Origin: Cellvibrionales bacterium UBA1969
Lineage (GTDB): Bacteria > Pseudomonadota > Gammaproteobacteria > Pseudomonadales > UBA7434
Assembly (NCBI GenBank): GCA_002339085.1
Contig: DDDX01000022.1
Span: 1 to 40,564, forward strand
Direction of reading: 5' to 3'
Length of the DNA: 40,564 nt
Position 1 is the first letter of the stretch; each line of letters begins with the position of its first letter. The notes beneath the pieces are model-generated. The model was not told where the DNA came from. It searched no databases and saw only the letters and a program-made list of their open reading frames with translations. This document shows positions 18,738 to 26,367 of this stretch, piece after piece. The position numbers and the translations under genes were made by a program.

Positions 18738-19146
18738 AAATAAATCCTAATTCATTCATTTTTTAATGTGACCGTTGGTTTTGATTTGCAACAGTCACTA
18801 AGGTATTAACAAAAAGACCGGTTCGGTGTTATTTCTCAGCTGGCGATTATAATGGGTTTTAACGGCTTTGGCAGTGTTAAAAAGGCTTAATTTGAACATG
18901 TTCAGTAAAGAAAGTTAGTTTTATTGTATGGCGTTGACAATGATCGTCACTTGGGGCTAATTGAGATGCTATAAGCCGGGTTGATCACACTTGTCGCCAA
19001 CAATAATTAAATAGAGGAAAAACTGCTTTTTTTAAGCTATTCTTAGGGCATCGATTGGAGAGACATAACGGTATATTTGCTGTTTAGTCGATTTCTTGGT
19101 GGTCTAAGACCGTTGGCTATGTCAAAAATAGAAGGTAAGGTTTATT
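18738..19146. other. Divergent promoter region between nhaB and sohB
   Basis: This 409-base gap separates two divergently read genes and must contain both promoters. No gene is evident. On the plus strand TTGACA at 18934-18939 is a good -35 element, but the bases 17 downstream (CTAATT, 18957) are a weak -10. The sohB ribosome site is probably the GAAGGTAAGG just before 19140. Confidence 0.5.
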
Positions 19147-20229
19147 GTGAGTGAGTTTTTTCAGTTTTTATTGGAATATGGACTGTTTTTTGCCAAAGTG
19201 GCTACATTTGTTATTGCGGCCATTATTATTGTTGTCGCGGTTCAGTCAAATCAAGGTGCCGCAGACAGTAGCGGCCGATTGGAAGTCAAAAAACTTAATG
19301 ATCGGTTTGAGCAAATGGAGTCGAGCTTAAGAGATGTGATGCTTGAGCCTGATGCGGCTAAAAGGTGGGCAAAAGAACAGAAAGAAGCTCAAAAAGTTAA
19401 GGCCAAAGAAGCCAAAAAGCTTGCTAAGCAAGACTCAAAAAAGGGTGCAGAGACCAGTACGGCAGAATCGAAAAATATTTATGTTTTAGATTTCGATGGT
19501 GATATGAAGGCTTCAGCGGTGGAAAACTTTCGAGAAGAAATATCGACAGTACTGACCATGGCATCATCCTTAGATGAAATAGTGGTTCGTCTGGAAAGTC
19601 CTGGTGGTATGGTTCATTCTTATGGCTTAGCGTCATCACAACTAGCTCGTATTAAGTCAGCGGGGATCCCCTTGACTATTTGTGTTGACCGCGTAGCAGC
19701 TAGCGGTGGCTATATGATGGCTTGTATCGCGGATAAGATATTGGCAGCGCCATTTGCCGTGATTGGTTCAATTGGCGTTGTTGCTAGCCTGCCTAACTTT
19801 AACAAAGTGCTCAAAAAGTTTGACGTTGACTATGAGTTGTTGACCGCCGGCGAATATAAGCGCACGTTAACGATGTTAGGTGAGAATACCGAAGCGGGAC
19901 GTAAGAAGTTTATTCAAGATTTAGAACAAACACACGACTTATTTAAAGGTTTTGTTAGCCAGTATCGACCGAGTTTAGATATTTCAGCCGTTGCAACCGG
20001 CGAAACGTGGTATGGGCAAAAGGCGCTTGAAAACCAATTGGTTGATGGCTTGAGCACGAGCGACGAATACATTGCCCAGTGTGTTAAAGATGCGGCAGTG
20101 TATGAGGTTAAATTTGTACAAAAGAAGTCCTGGCAAGAAAAAATTGGTATGTCTGCGCAGGCTGCCATAGAAAATAGCTTAGACAAGGTCTTAAATAAAG
20201 CGCTTCACGATTGGACGACACGTCATTAA
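19147..20229 (+). CDS. sohB: Inner-membrane peptidase SohB (S49 family)
   Basis: A 360-residue serine protease of family S49. A single N-terminal membrane helix (about residues 10-33) is followed by a charged, lysine-rich coiled linker (about 45-110) and the ClpP-like protease domain. The catalytic serine is Ser186 in RVAASGGYMMA and the lysine is Lys238 in TAGEYKRTLT, the S49 Ser-Lys dyad. The opening LLEYGLFFAKVATFV is typical of SohB. Known SohB acts in the periplasm, probably degrading signal peptides or misfolded exported proteins. Start codon is GTG with a purine-rich site upstream. The CxxC protein gene follows by 18 bases, suggesting one transcript. Assignment is strong. Confidence 0.93.
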   Translation: MSEFFQFLLEYGLFFAKVATFVIAAIIIVVAVQSNQGAADSSGRLEVKKLNDRFEQMESSLRDVMLEPDAAKRWAKEQKEAQKVKAKEAKKLAKQDSKKGAETSTAESKNIYVLDFDGDMKASAVENFREEISTVLTMASSLDEIVVRLESPGGMVHSYGLASSQLARIKSAGIPLTICVDRVAASGGYMMACIADKILAAPFAVIGSIGVVASLPNFNKVLKKFDVDYELLTAGEYKRTLTMLGENTEAGRKKFIQDLEQTHDLFKGFVSQYRPSLDISAVATGETWYGQKALENQLVDGLSTSDEYIAQCVKDAAVYEVKFVQKKSWQEKIGMSAQAAIENSLDKVLNKALHDWTTRH

Positions 20230-20247
20230 ATCGAGGCTAGACTAGGT

Positions 20248-20496
20248 ATGAGTCAAGCGGAGTTATTGCTGTTTTCCCGCGCTGATTGCCATTTGTGTGA
20301 TCAAGCTGAAGCCTTAGTCAATGCGCTTTTGATTGGCAGCCCTTGGCAGTTAACAAAAGTTGATATCGACAATGATCCTGCACTTAAGCGGCGCTATCAA
20401 ACTAGTATTCCAGTCTTATTTCGCTGTGATAATCAGCAGGCACTTAACTGGCCTTTTCCTCAAAGCCGCGTTCGTTCGTTACTTGATCTAGATTAA
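20248..20496 (+). CDS. Glutaredoxin-like (DUF836) CxxC protein
   Basis: A short 82-residue protein of the glutaredoxin-like DUF836 family with a thioredoxin fold. The redox motif is CHLC (Cys14, Cys17) in LLLFSRADCHLCDQAEAL, followed by the helix, VDIDNDPALKRRY and the cis-proline loop SIPVLFRCD. It is probably a small thiol-disulfide oxidoreductase in the cytoplasm; partners are unknown. It follows sohB by 18 bases. Its last 53 bases overlap the end of the oppositely read tatD gene, so both genes share that sequence on different strands. The family call is firm; the function is only a class. Confidence 0.85.
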   Translation: MSQAELLLFSRADCHLCDQAEALVNALLIGSPWQLTKVDIDNDPALKRRYQTSIPVLFRCDNQQALNWPFPQSRVRSLLDLD

Positions 20497-21286
20497 AAAA
20501 ATCGCAGGTTGTTTTAGTCGTGGCCTCAATCAGTGTTTGGTAATTAATATCAAGGCACTCGGCCAGTTTTTCTGCTGTAAACTTTAAACTGCACGGTTCA
20601 TTTCGACGATGTTGTGGCAGCAACTCTTTTATCCCTTTTTGTTGTGGCGTTAGATAAGGAGCATCAGTTTCTATCATCAGTCTTTCTAGCGGCGCATAGC
20701 GTATGATTTGGCGTAAATTTTCACCGCGCTTCTTATCACTTATCCAGCCAGTAATGCCGATATATAAACCCAGATCTAGGTACGCTTTTAATGCCTCTTG
20801 GTTACCAGTAAAACAGTGAACGACGGCTTTATTGGTGAGCGAATGGCAGTGGGCTTTGATAATTGAATAAAAATCTTTAAAGGCTTCTCGCTCATGTAAA
20901 AAAAGCGGTAATTGAGCGTCTTTTGCAAGCTGTATTTGCGATTCGAATGCCTTAATTTGATTGTCCTGAGTTGAGAAATTGCGATAGTAGTCGAGCCCTG
21001 TTTCGCCCACGGCGACGATTTGTTTTCGTCCTTTGCTGGCGAGCAACTCGCTTAAGGTTTTTTCAGTTTGATCACTATAATGATCGGCTTCGTGCGGATG
21101 AACGCCGGCAGTCGAGTATAAATATTGGGGGTAGTTGGCGGCTAATTGCTGGGCGTTAATGCTACTTTCGGCACTGGTGCCGGTGGCAATAATAGCGGAA
21201 ACCCCTTGCTTTTTAGCGCGCTGAATCACCTCAGGCAAGTCATTTTTGAAGCTTTCACTGGTTAAATTTGAGCCAATATCAATCAT
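20444..21286 (-). CDS. tatD: TatD-family metal-dependent DNase
   Basis: A 280-residue TatD-type amidohydrolase-fold nuclease. The metal ligands can be seen in IDIGSNLT (where the usual first HxH has become D-x-G-S), AGVHPHEAD, AVGETGLDYY, LFLHEREAF, VHCFTGN and IETDAPYLTPQ. These enzymes show 3'-5' exonuclease activity and take part in DNA repair. The deviation IDIGSNLT is known from the TatD proper subgroup, which favours TatD over YcfH/YjjV. The 3' end overlaps the convergent CxxC protein gene by 53 bases. The ATG at 21286 starts exactly at the conserved first strand. Confidence 0.9.
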   Translation of the reverse strand: MIDIGSNLTSESFKNDLPEVIQRAKKQGVSAIIATGTSAESSINAQQLAANYPQYLYSTAGVHPHEADHYSDQTEKTLSELLASKGRKQIVAVGETGLDYYRNFSTQDNQIKAFESQIQLAKDAQLPLFLHEREAFKDFYSIIKAHCHSLTNKAVVHCFTGNQEALKAYLDLGLYIGITGWISDKKRGENLRQIIRYAPLERLMIETDAPYLTPQQKGIKELLPQHRRNEPCSLKFTAEKLAECLDINYQTLIEATTKTTCDFFNLDQVTNERGFEEKAS

Positions 21287-21741
21287 TTTGATGGAATTCT
21301 TTTCGTCTTAACGTTGAGACGGCCAATGCTTAGTTTCGAAGCGATTTGCTCACTGTAGAGCAACTGCTTGGCCTGAAAAATAAAAAATTGTCTTCACATT
21401 TTAGCATTCAATGAGAGTGTCGGTATTTTATTTTCTGCAGTAACGCGGAATCACTAACGGGCCAAAAAAGAACATTTTTAATGATTTTAGAAGATTTTAG
21501 CGTTTTTTTTAACTTTTATTGGCTTTGTGATACTTGCCCGCTGTCGTCGCTAACTTAAAAATAACTACAGGAATTGCTTGACCAAATCTTTCTAGCCCCT
21601 TATATATGTCCGCCGTCTAATGCGATGGAACTTTTATTCTTTTAAGTTTGTACTAGACTTGAGCAATTATGGGGTCAGCGCAGGTTGACCAAAATGTTAT
21701 ATGGTTAAATGCTAACCAATAATAGGAATATACTTTTCTCT
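21287..21741. other. Divergent regulatory region tatD-topA
   Basis: This 455-base AT-rich region lies between the divergent tatD and topA starts. No gene is seen. It holds the plus-strand promoter-like pair at 21578-21606 and a weak imperfect inverted motif GGTCA...TGACC at 21673-21690. The tatD promoter must also lie here, but I could not place it. Confidence 0.5.
21578..21606 (+). promoter_or_regulatory. Candidate sigma-70 promoter for topA
   Basis: TTGACC (21578-21583) and TATATA (21601-21606) are separated by exactly 17 bases, a good match to sigma-70 spacing. The pair lies about 135 bases before the topA start. This is a sequence match only. Confidence 0.4.
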
Positions 21742-24525
21742 ATGGGCAAGTCACTGGTTATCGTCGAGTCTCCCGCCAAAGCTAAGACGATCAATAAATA
21801 CCTAGGCAACGATTATATTGTTAAGTCCAGCGTCGGCCATGTCAGGGATTTGCCTGTCAGCGGAAACGGTAAGCCTGTCGACCCTAAAGCGAGAGCAGCT
21901 GAGGCGGCCAAGACCCGTAAATTATCACCGGCTAAAAAAATTATTCATAAACAAAAAAAGGCACGTGAGCAGTTAGTCGCTCGAATGGGTATCGATCCCA
22001 GTAAATCTTGGAAAGCCAATTATCAAATTTTACCGGGCAAAGAAAAAGTCGTTGATGAGCTACGCAAGCTTGCAAAAAATGCTGACTCGATTGTGCTCGC
22101 GACGGATATGGACCGTGAAGGGGAGGCGATTGCTTGGCATTTACGTGAAATCATCGGTGGTGACGATCATCGGTTTCAACGGGTCGTTTTCAATGAAATC
22201 ACTAAAAAAGCCATTAACTCGGCTTTTGAAGAGCCAGGCGAGCTTGATATGCATCGGGTATACGCCCAGCAGGCAAGACGGTTTTTAGATCGCGTCGTTG
22301 GCTTTATGGTTTCACCTCTGCTGTGGGCTAAAGTGGCCCGCGGTCTCTCTGCAGGGCGGGTACAGTCGGTTGCGGTCAAGTTGGTTGCTGAAAGAGAACG
22401 AGAAATTCGTGCGTTTATTCCAGAAGAGTATTGGGATTTATTTGCCGATTTAGCCGGTGATGCAGGAGCGCTTCGTATGCAGGTCACCCGAGCAAATGAT
22501 CAGAAATATCGTCCTAGCAGTCAACAGGAAAGTGATGCTGCTATAGCTGTCCTTAACAGTGCAAGTTTTACTATCGCTAAGCGTGAGGACAAGCCGACTA
22601 CGTCAAAGCCGACTAAACCGTTTATCACCTCCACTTTGCAGCAAGCGGCAAGCACTCGCTTAAGTTTTAGTGTTAAGAAAACAATGATGATGGCTCAGCG
22701 CTTATACGAGGCGGGTTACATTACCTACATGCGTACTGATTCAACCAATCTCAGTGCCGATGCCGTAGCGGATTGTCGACAATACATTGACAAAAAATAC
22801 GGTGCCGCCTACCTGCCAGAAACTCCTGTTCTTTACAGCAGTAAAGAAGGTGCGCAAGAGGCCCACGAAGCAATTAGGCCATCTGATGTTAATGTCATGC
22901 CCAGCGATATTGTCAAGATTGATCCTGATGGTGTAAGGCTTTATGAGTTGATTTGGCGTCAATTTGTTGCTTGCCAGATGACGAAGGCTGAATTTACTAG
23001 TACTAGCTTGGTCGCCAAGGCGGGGGATTTTGAGTTAAGAACCAGTGGTCGGGTCATTCGATTTGATGGTTTCACACGCGTGCAACCGCCAATGTCAAAA
23101 AAAGAAGAAGATCGTGTATTGCCAGACTTTAAGCAAGGCGATAGTTTAACGCTCAAAAAACTGGATCCCAGTCAGCATTTTACCAAGCCAACCGCGCGCT
23201 ACTCTGAGGCGGCATTGGTTAAAGAGCTAGAAAAACAAGGTATAGGAAGGCCATCAACCTATGCGGCAATTATTTCAACGATTCAAGACCGAGGTTATGT
23301 GCGGGTAGAGAATCGTCGTTTTTATTGTGAAAAAATGGGTGACATTGTGACTGAGCGCCTCTCTGAAAGTTTTGGTGATCTAATGGATTATGGCTTTACG
23401 GCCGAGATGGAAGAAAAACTTGATGCTATTGCAGACGGAAAAAAACTCTGGTCTGATGTGCTCAATGATTTTTATGAAGATTTTAGTGGTAAATTATCTG
23501 CGGCTCAGGCTGAAGTCGACGCTGGCGGCATGCGCAATAATAATCCTACCGGCGTGCCTGCTATTATCTGTCAGCACCCGGATTGTTCGGGTACGCGCGT
23601 CATGCAAATTCGAACCGGTACCACGGGTGTATTCTTAGGCTGCTCCGGATATGCCTTACCACCTAAAGAGCGTTGTAAGCATACGGTCAATTTATTATCC
23701 GGTGACGAAGTTGTTAGCGCCGACGCCGATGATGAAGCAGAATCACGCTTGTTGATTAATAAGCGCCGCTGCCCGCTTTGCAACACGGCAATGGACAGTT
23801 ATTTAGTTGATGAAACGCGTAAGTTGCACGTCTGTGGTAATAACCCTGACTGTGAGGGTTATGAAGTTGAACAGGGTCAATTTAAAATTAAGGGTTACGA
23901 AGGCCCTGTGTTAGATTGTGATAAATGCGGCTCCGAGATGCAGCTTAAATCGGGTCGATTTGGCAAGTACTTTGGTTGCACGAATGAGGCCTGTAAAAAC
24001 ACCCGTAAACTATTGCGTAATGGCGAGGCAGCTCCGCCTAAGATGGATCCCGTGCCGATGCCTGAATTGGCATGCCTCAAAGTTGACGATACTTATATTT
24101 TACGAGACGGTGCTGCCGGTATATTTTTGGCAGCCAGTCAGTTCCCTAAAAATCGCGAAACGCGAGCACCCTATGTTGATGAGATTCTTCCGCATAAAGC
24201 CGAAATTGACCCTAAATATCATTTTTTGATGGAAGGACCTGTTAAAGATCCCGAAGGTAATCGTGTCCAGATTCGTTACCAACGAAAAACAAAGCAGCAG
24301 TATTTGATGACCGATGTCGAAGGTAAGGCAACCGGTTGGCGTGCTGATTTCGAGAGTGGTCAATGGTTCATTACCGACAAAGTTGCCACTAAAAAAGCTT
24401 CTTCCAAAAAGAAGTCGGCCGCTAAAAAGAAAGTGGCCGCTAAGAAAAAAGCTACGGCTAAGAAGAAAGCGCCAGCCAAGAAAAAGGCTGCTGCTAAGAA
24501 AAAGGTAGTTACTGAGAGAAAATAA
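21742..24525 (+). CDS. topA: DNA topoisomerase I
   Basis: A 927-residue type IA topoisomerase that relaxes negatively supercoiled DNA. The Toprim domain opens with MGKSLVIVESPAKAKTINKY, and ATDMDREGEAIAWHL carries the DxD metal motif. The active tyrosine is Tyr329 in ITYMRTDSTNLS. Three C-terminal zinc-ribbon-like cysteine clusters follow (starting ICQHPDCSG, CPLCNTAM and CDKCGSEM). After about residue 885 comes a lysine-rich tail of six hexapeptides. I start at 21742 because MGKSLVIVES is the conserved N-terminus; an ATG 33 bases upstream would add 11 unlike residues. It stands alone with its own promoter region, and is followed by a small conserved gene and lexA. Confidence 0.97.
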   Translation: MGKSLVIVESPAKAKTINKYLGNDYIVKSSVGHVRDLPVSGNGKPVDPKARAAEAAKTRKLSPAKKIIHKQKKAREQLVARMGIDPSKSWKANYQILPGKEKVVDELRKLAKNADSIVLATDMDREGEAIAWHLREIIGGDDHRFQRVVFNEITKKAINSAFEEPGELDMHRVYAQQARRFLDRVVGFMVSPLLWAKVARGLSAGRVQSVAVKLVAEREREIRAFIPEEYWDLFADLAGDAGALRMQVTRANDQKYRPSSQQESDAAIAVLNSASFTIAKREDKPTTSKPTKPFITSTLQQAASTRLSFSVKKTMMMAQRLYEAGYITYMRTDSTNLSADAVADCRQYIDKKYGAAYLPETPVLYSSKEGAQEAHEAIRPSDVNVMPSDIVKIDPDGVRLYELIWRQFVACQMTKAEFTSTSLVAKAGDFELRTSGRVIRFDGFTRVQPPMSKKEEDRVLPDFKQGDSLTLKKLDPSQHFTKPTARYSEAALVKELEKQGIGRPSTYAAIISTIQDRGYVRVENRRFYCEKMGDIVTERLSESFGDLMDYGFTAEMEEKLDAIADGKKLWSDVLNDFYEDFSGKLSAAQAEVDAGGMRNNNPTGVPAIICQHPDCSGTRVMQIRTGTTGVFLGCSGYALPPKERCKHTVNLLSGDEVVSADADDEAESRLLINKRRCPLCNTAMDSYLVDETRKLHVCGNNPDCEGYEVEQGQFKIKGYEGPVLDCDKCGSEMQLKSGRFGKYFGCTNEACKNTRKLLRNGEAAPPKMDPVPMPELACLKVDDTYILRDGAAGIFLAASQFPKNRETRAPYVDEILPHKAEIDPKYHFLMEGPVKDPEGNRVQIRYQRKTKQQYLMTDVEGKATGWRADFESGQWFITDKVATKKASSKKKSAAKKKVAAKKKATAKKKAPAKKKAAAKKKVVTERK
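24406..24513 (+). repeat. Six 18-base coding repeats giving the KKKxxx tail of TopA
   Basis: Codons 889-924 of topA read as six successive hexapeptides: KKKSAA, KKKVAA, KKKATA, KKKAPA, KKKAAA, KKKVVT, then ERK and stop. Codon choice varies between copies (AAA or AAG), so the repeat is older than a recent slippage event and is probably kept by selection. The tail resembles the C-terminal arm of histone H1 and of bacterial AlgP-like proteins. Confidence 0.9.
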
Positions 24526-24746
24526 TATTAGTAACACTGAGCGTTATAGCGAGTTAGATATTTTTTGGTTCAAGCTTAGTGATTAGGCGTTTAATAATCA
24601 TCTTATTTCTTGGTGTCATTCACTTTACTGAAAAGTATTAATGCCTCTTAAATGCTTCCTGACCCTACTAACCCGTTATTTTATATAGGTAAAATGAAGC
24701 TTTTACTGTTTTACTCACTGTCATTAACTCTTAATAACAGTCACAT

Positions 24747-24800
24747 ATAGCTGATATCTTTACTGCAATTCTGATTGAAAAATGTTAAAATATCAGCTAT
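24747..24800. promoter_or_regulatory. Inverted repeat upstream of the small conserved gene
   Basis: Perfect 11-base arms ATAGCTGATAT (24747-24757) and ATATCAGCTAT (24790-24800) enclose 32 bases and end 21 bases before the GTG start at 24822. The intervening bases include TTGAAA (24775-24780), a fair -35 element. The arrangement could be a paired operator around a promoter or an RNA hairpin in the leader. The rest of the topA-downstream gap (24526-24746) shows nothing clear. Confidence 0.4.
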
Positions 24801-24821
24801 CTAATGATTTAGGGGTTATTT

Positions 24822-25073
24822 GTGTCTTCTTTTTTAGAAATTGTCGAGTTAGTAAATGGTGATATCGTATTGCAACGAGCAGACGGAGACGGTGAACCAT
24901 TGATGACGATTCGGTTTTCCGATGAATCAAAAGGGTATATGCCTAATGGCCGATTAGAAGTAGCTCGAGCGATGATCCATGCGGGTATCGAGACGGCCTC
25001 AGAAATGCAGTTTGTGAAATCAGAGCTCGAAGAAGATGATACAGAAACTGAATCTCACAGAATACTTCACTGA
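24822..25073 (+). CDS. Small conserved protein of the topA-lexA interval
   Basis: An 83-residue acidic protein with no recognised domain. It reads SSFLEIVELVNGDIVLQRAD, then a strand-rich middle (GEPLMTIRFSDES), then a helix (GRLEVARAMIHAGIETASEM) and an acidic tail. Proteins of this look occur beside topA and lexA in Pseudomonas and relatives, which argues that it is real. That statement rests on memory of gene order, not on a search. Start is GTG, with AGGGG upstream. It converges on lexA with 25 bases between the two stops. Function is unknown. Confidence 0.75.
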   Translation: MSSFLEIVELVNGDIVLQRADGDGEPLMTIRFSDESKGYMPNGRLEVARAMIHAGIETASEMQFVKSELEEDDTETESHRILH

Positions 25074-25098
25074 TTCGAATGGCGAGTCTTTTGATAAA

Positions 25099-25698
25099 TT
25101 ATCGCCGGATAACCCCTACGCTTAAACCTTCAATTTCAAAATGCTGAACGCGAAGATCAACCTCGATGACACTGTAATCTGCATTTTCTGGCTCTAGTTC
25201 TATCAGATGTTTGCTACGTGTTTTTTTGAATCGTTTCACCGTGACTTCATCATCAATTCTGGCGACCACAATGTCGCCAGAATTGGCTTGATTCGTTTTG
25301 TGCACTGCCAGCCAATCACCATCGAAAATACCAATATCTTGCATGCTTTCGCCAGCGACCTGTAATAGAAAATCGGCTCTAGGCTGGAAAAAACATGGTG
25401 AGATGTCACAGTAATCATCAACATGTTCCAGTGCTAGGATGGGGCTGCCTGCGGCCACTCGACCGACTAAGGGGATCCCTTTGGGTGTGTCGGCAGTCAA
25501 GCGAATCCCTCGCGAAGCGCCAGGTATAATTTCTATCGCTCCTTTTTTCGCTAGGGCTTTTAAATGCTCTTCTGCTGCATTGGCTGATTTAAATCCAAAC
25601 TCGCTGGCAATGTTGGCACGGGTTGGGGGGAAGCCAGTTTGTTGGATATAGTCACGTATTAAATTTAAGATTTGCTCTTGCCGCGTGGTTAATTTCAT
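25099..25698 (-). CDS. lexA: SOS repressor LexA
   Basis: A 199-residue LexA. The winged HTH spans about residues 1-68 with the recognition region PPTRANIASEFGFKSANAAEEHL. The self-cleavage site is Ala83-Gly84 in GRVAAGSPI. Ser118 (VAGESMQDIGI) and Lys155 (DEVTVKRFKK) are the catalytic dyad, so the repressor should cleave itself when RecA filaments form on damaged DNA. I use the ATG at 25698 (MKLTTRQEQI), the conserved start; an upstream start would add nine residues. Upstream lies a twin SOS box (25777-25813), consistent with autoregulation. No sulA gene follows it: the next gene is convergent. Confidence 0.97.
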   Translation of the reverse strand: MKLTTRQEQILNLIRDYIQQTGFPPTRANIASEFGFKSANAAEEHLKALAKKGAIEIIPGASRGIRLTADTPKGIPLVGRVAAGSPILALEHVDDYCDISPCFFQPRADFLLQVAGESMQDIGIFDGDWLAVHKTNQANSGDIVVARIDDEVTVKRFKKTRSKHLIELEPENADYSVIEVDLRVQHFEIEGLSVGVIRR

Positions 25699-25776
25699 TA
25701 CCCGCATCCTATGTAGTCGAGGCATTCTAAGAGGTTATTACCGGCCACGCCTGTTTTTGCGGTGCACGAATAAAAC

Positions 25777-25813
25777 AACTGTTTATAATTACATACTGTA
25801 ATTATAAACAGTT
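25777..25813. promoter_or_regulatory. Twin SOS boxes (LexA operators) of lexA
   Basis: The sequence is a perfect inverted repeat with 16-base arms, AACTGTTTATAATTAC (25777-25792) and GTAATTATAAACAGTT (25798-25813), around five bases. The right half contains a full SOS box, CTGTAATTATAAACAG (25796-25811), matching CTG-N10-CAG. The left half holds CTGTTTATAATTACAT (25779-25794), which differs from the reverse complement of the right box only in its last base. The two boxes are 17 bases apart centre to centre. They lie 80-113 bases upstream of the lexA start. Confidence 0.85.
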
Positions 25814-25828
25814 TTTGGGTTAAAGCAA
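25801..25828 (-). promoter_or_regulatory. Candidate lexA promoter overlapping an SOS box
   Basis: On the minus strand TTGCTT (25823-25828) and TATAAT (25801-25806) are spaced by 16 bases. The -10 element falls inside the right-hand SOS box, so LexA binding would block the promoter. Confidence 0.5.
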
Positions 25829-25983
25829 GTCCTACTTGGTGATCAGTGCCAATAGACGAAATAAGGCTGGTTGTTATTTATCCTTTCACAAGTAGGGTTA
25901 CATGCATTTATCGAAATTAGGTCTATTCTTAAGATTGTATTGATTGTTTAGACAATAAGATTTTTGACTAGGAGAAAAAGCAC

Positions 25984-26322
25984 ATGAGTGCTCATTGCCC
26001 ATCGTGTGGCCAGCAAGCGCTTGCGCTGTGGAAAAAAGTCTTTCTGAGTCCATTGGCGCCCATGCCATGTGAATCCTGTGATATTGAATTAAAAGTGACC
26101 TGGTCTGCCTATTTAACCGCGATCTCGATGGGCAGTATCATCTTTTTATTGGTTTATTTACAGATTGAGATAGATTCCATTATGCATTATGCATTATGCA
26201 TTATGCATTCTGCATTATGTGTGTTTTGGTATGGGCTTTATTTTGATGTAGATTGGTCAGATCTATTTATGCCCTTAGAGTCAGTAGTTGATCATAGCAA
26301 TAACTACTCTGTCGATGGATAG
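25984..26322 (+). CDS. Small zinc-ribbon membrane protein with internal heptamer repeat
   Basis: A 112-residue protein. The N-terminus has two CxxC pairs (CPSCGQQ at residues 5-8 and CESCDIE further on), a likely zinc ribbon. It is followed by a hydrophobic segment (about 44-62) and a second one (about 65-90). The architecture resembles small zinc-ribbon membrane proteins of the DUF983 sort; I cannot name the family with certainty. Residues 66-79 come from a seven-base tandem repeat and read IMHYALC-IMHSALC. An AGGAGA site lies upstream of the ATG. The twin SOS box lies 171 bases upstream but faces lexA. Function is unknown, and any change in repeat number would shift the frame. Confidence 0.7.
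   Translation: MSAHCPSCGQQALALWKKVFLSPLAPMPCESCDIELKVTWSAYLTAISMGSIIFLLVYLQIEIDSIMHYALCIMHSALCVFWYGLYFDVDWSDLFMPLESVVDHSNNYSVDG
26179..26220 (+). repeat. Seven-base tandem repeat inside a coding region
   Basis: Six units of ATTATGC follow one another: four perfect copies (26179-26206), one ATTCTGC, and one ATTATGT. Because seven is not a multiple of three, gain or loss of one unit shifts the frame of the 25984-26322 gene. Three units restore it. Confidence 0.9.
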
Positions 26323-26367
26323 CAGACGAAGTGCTTTATATGCTGAGCACAGTTGAGTAAATCAATC

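Noticed and set aside
21673..21690. GGTCA and TGACC inverted motif before topA
   Set aside because: Arms are only five bases with an eight-base spacer, which is likely by chance in a region this size.
22176..22487. Minus-strand open frame of 103 codons inside topA
   Set aside because: It falls in the conserved topoisomerase core, where the plus-strand protein is certain.
24100..24537. Minus-strand open frame of 145 codons opposite the topA tail, rich in Phe, Leu and Ser
   Set aside because: Its composition is simply the antisense of the lysine-rich repeats (AAG/AAA give CTT/TTT). It has no ribosome site and lies fully inside topA.
26179..26220. Possible CRISPR or other spaced repeat
   Set aside because: Units are seven bases and directly abutting with no spacers, so it is a microsatellite. 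No cas genes occur in the window.
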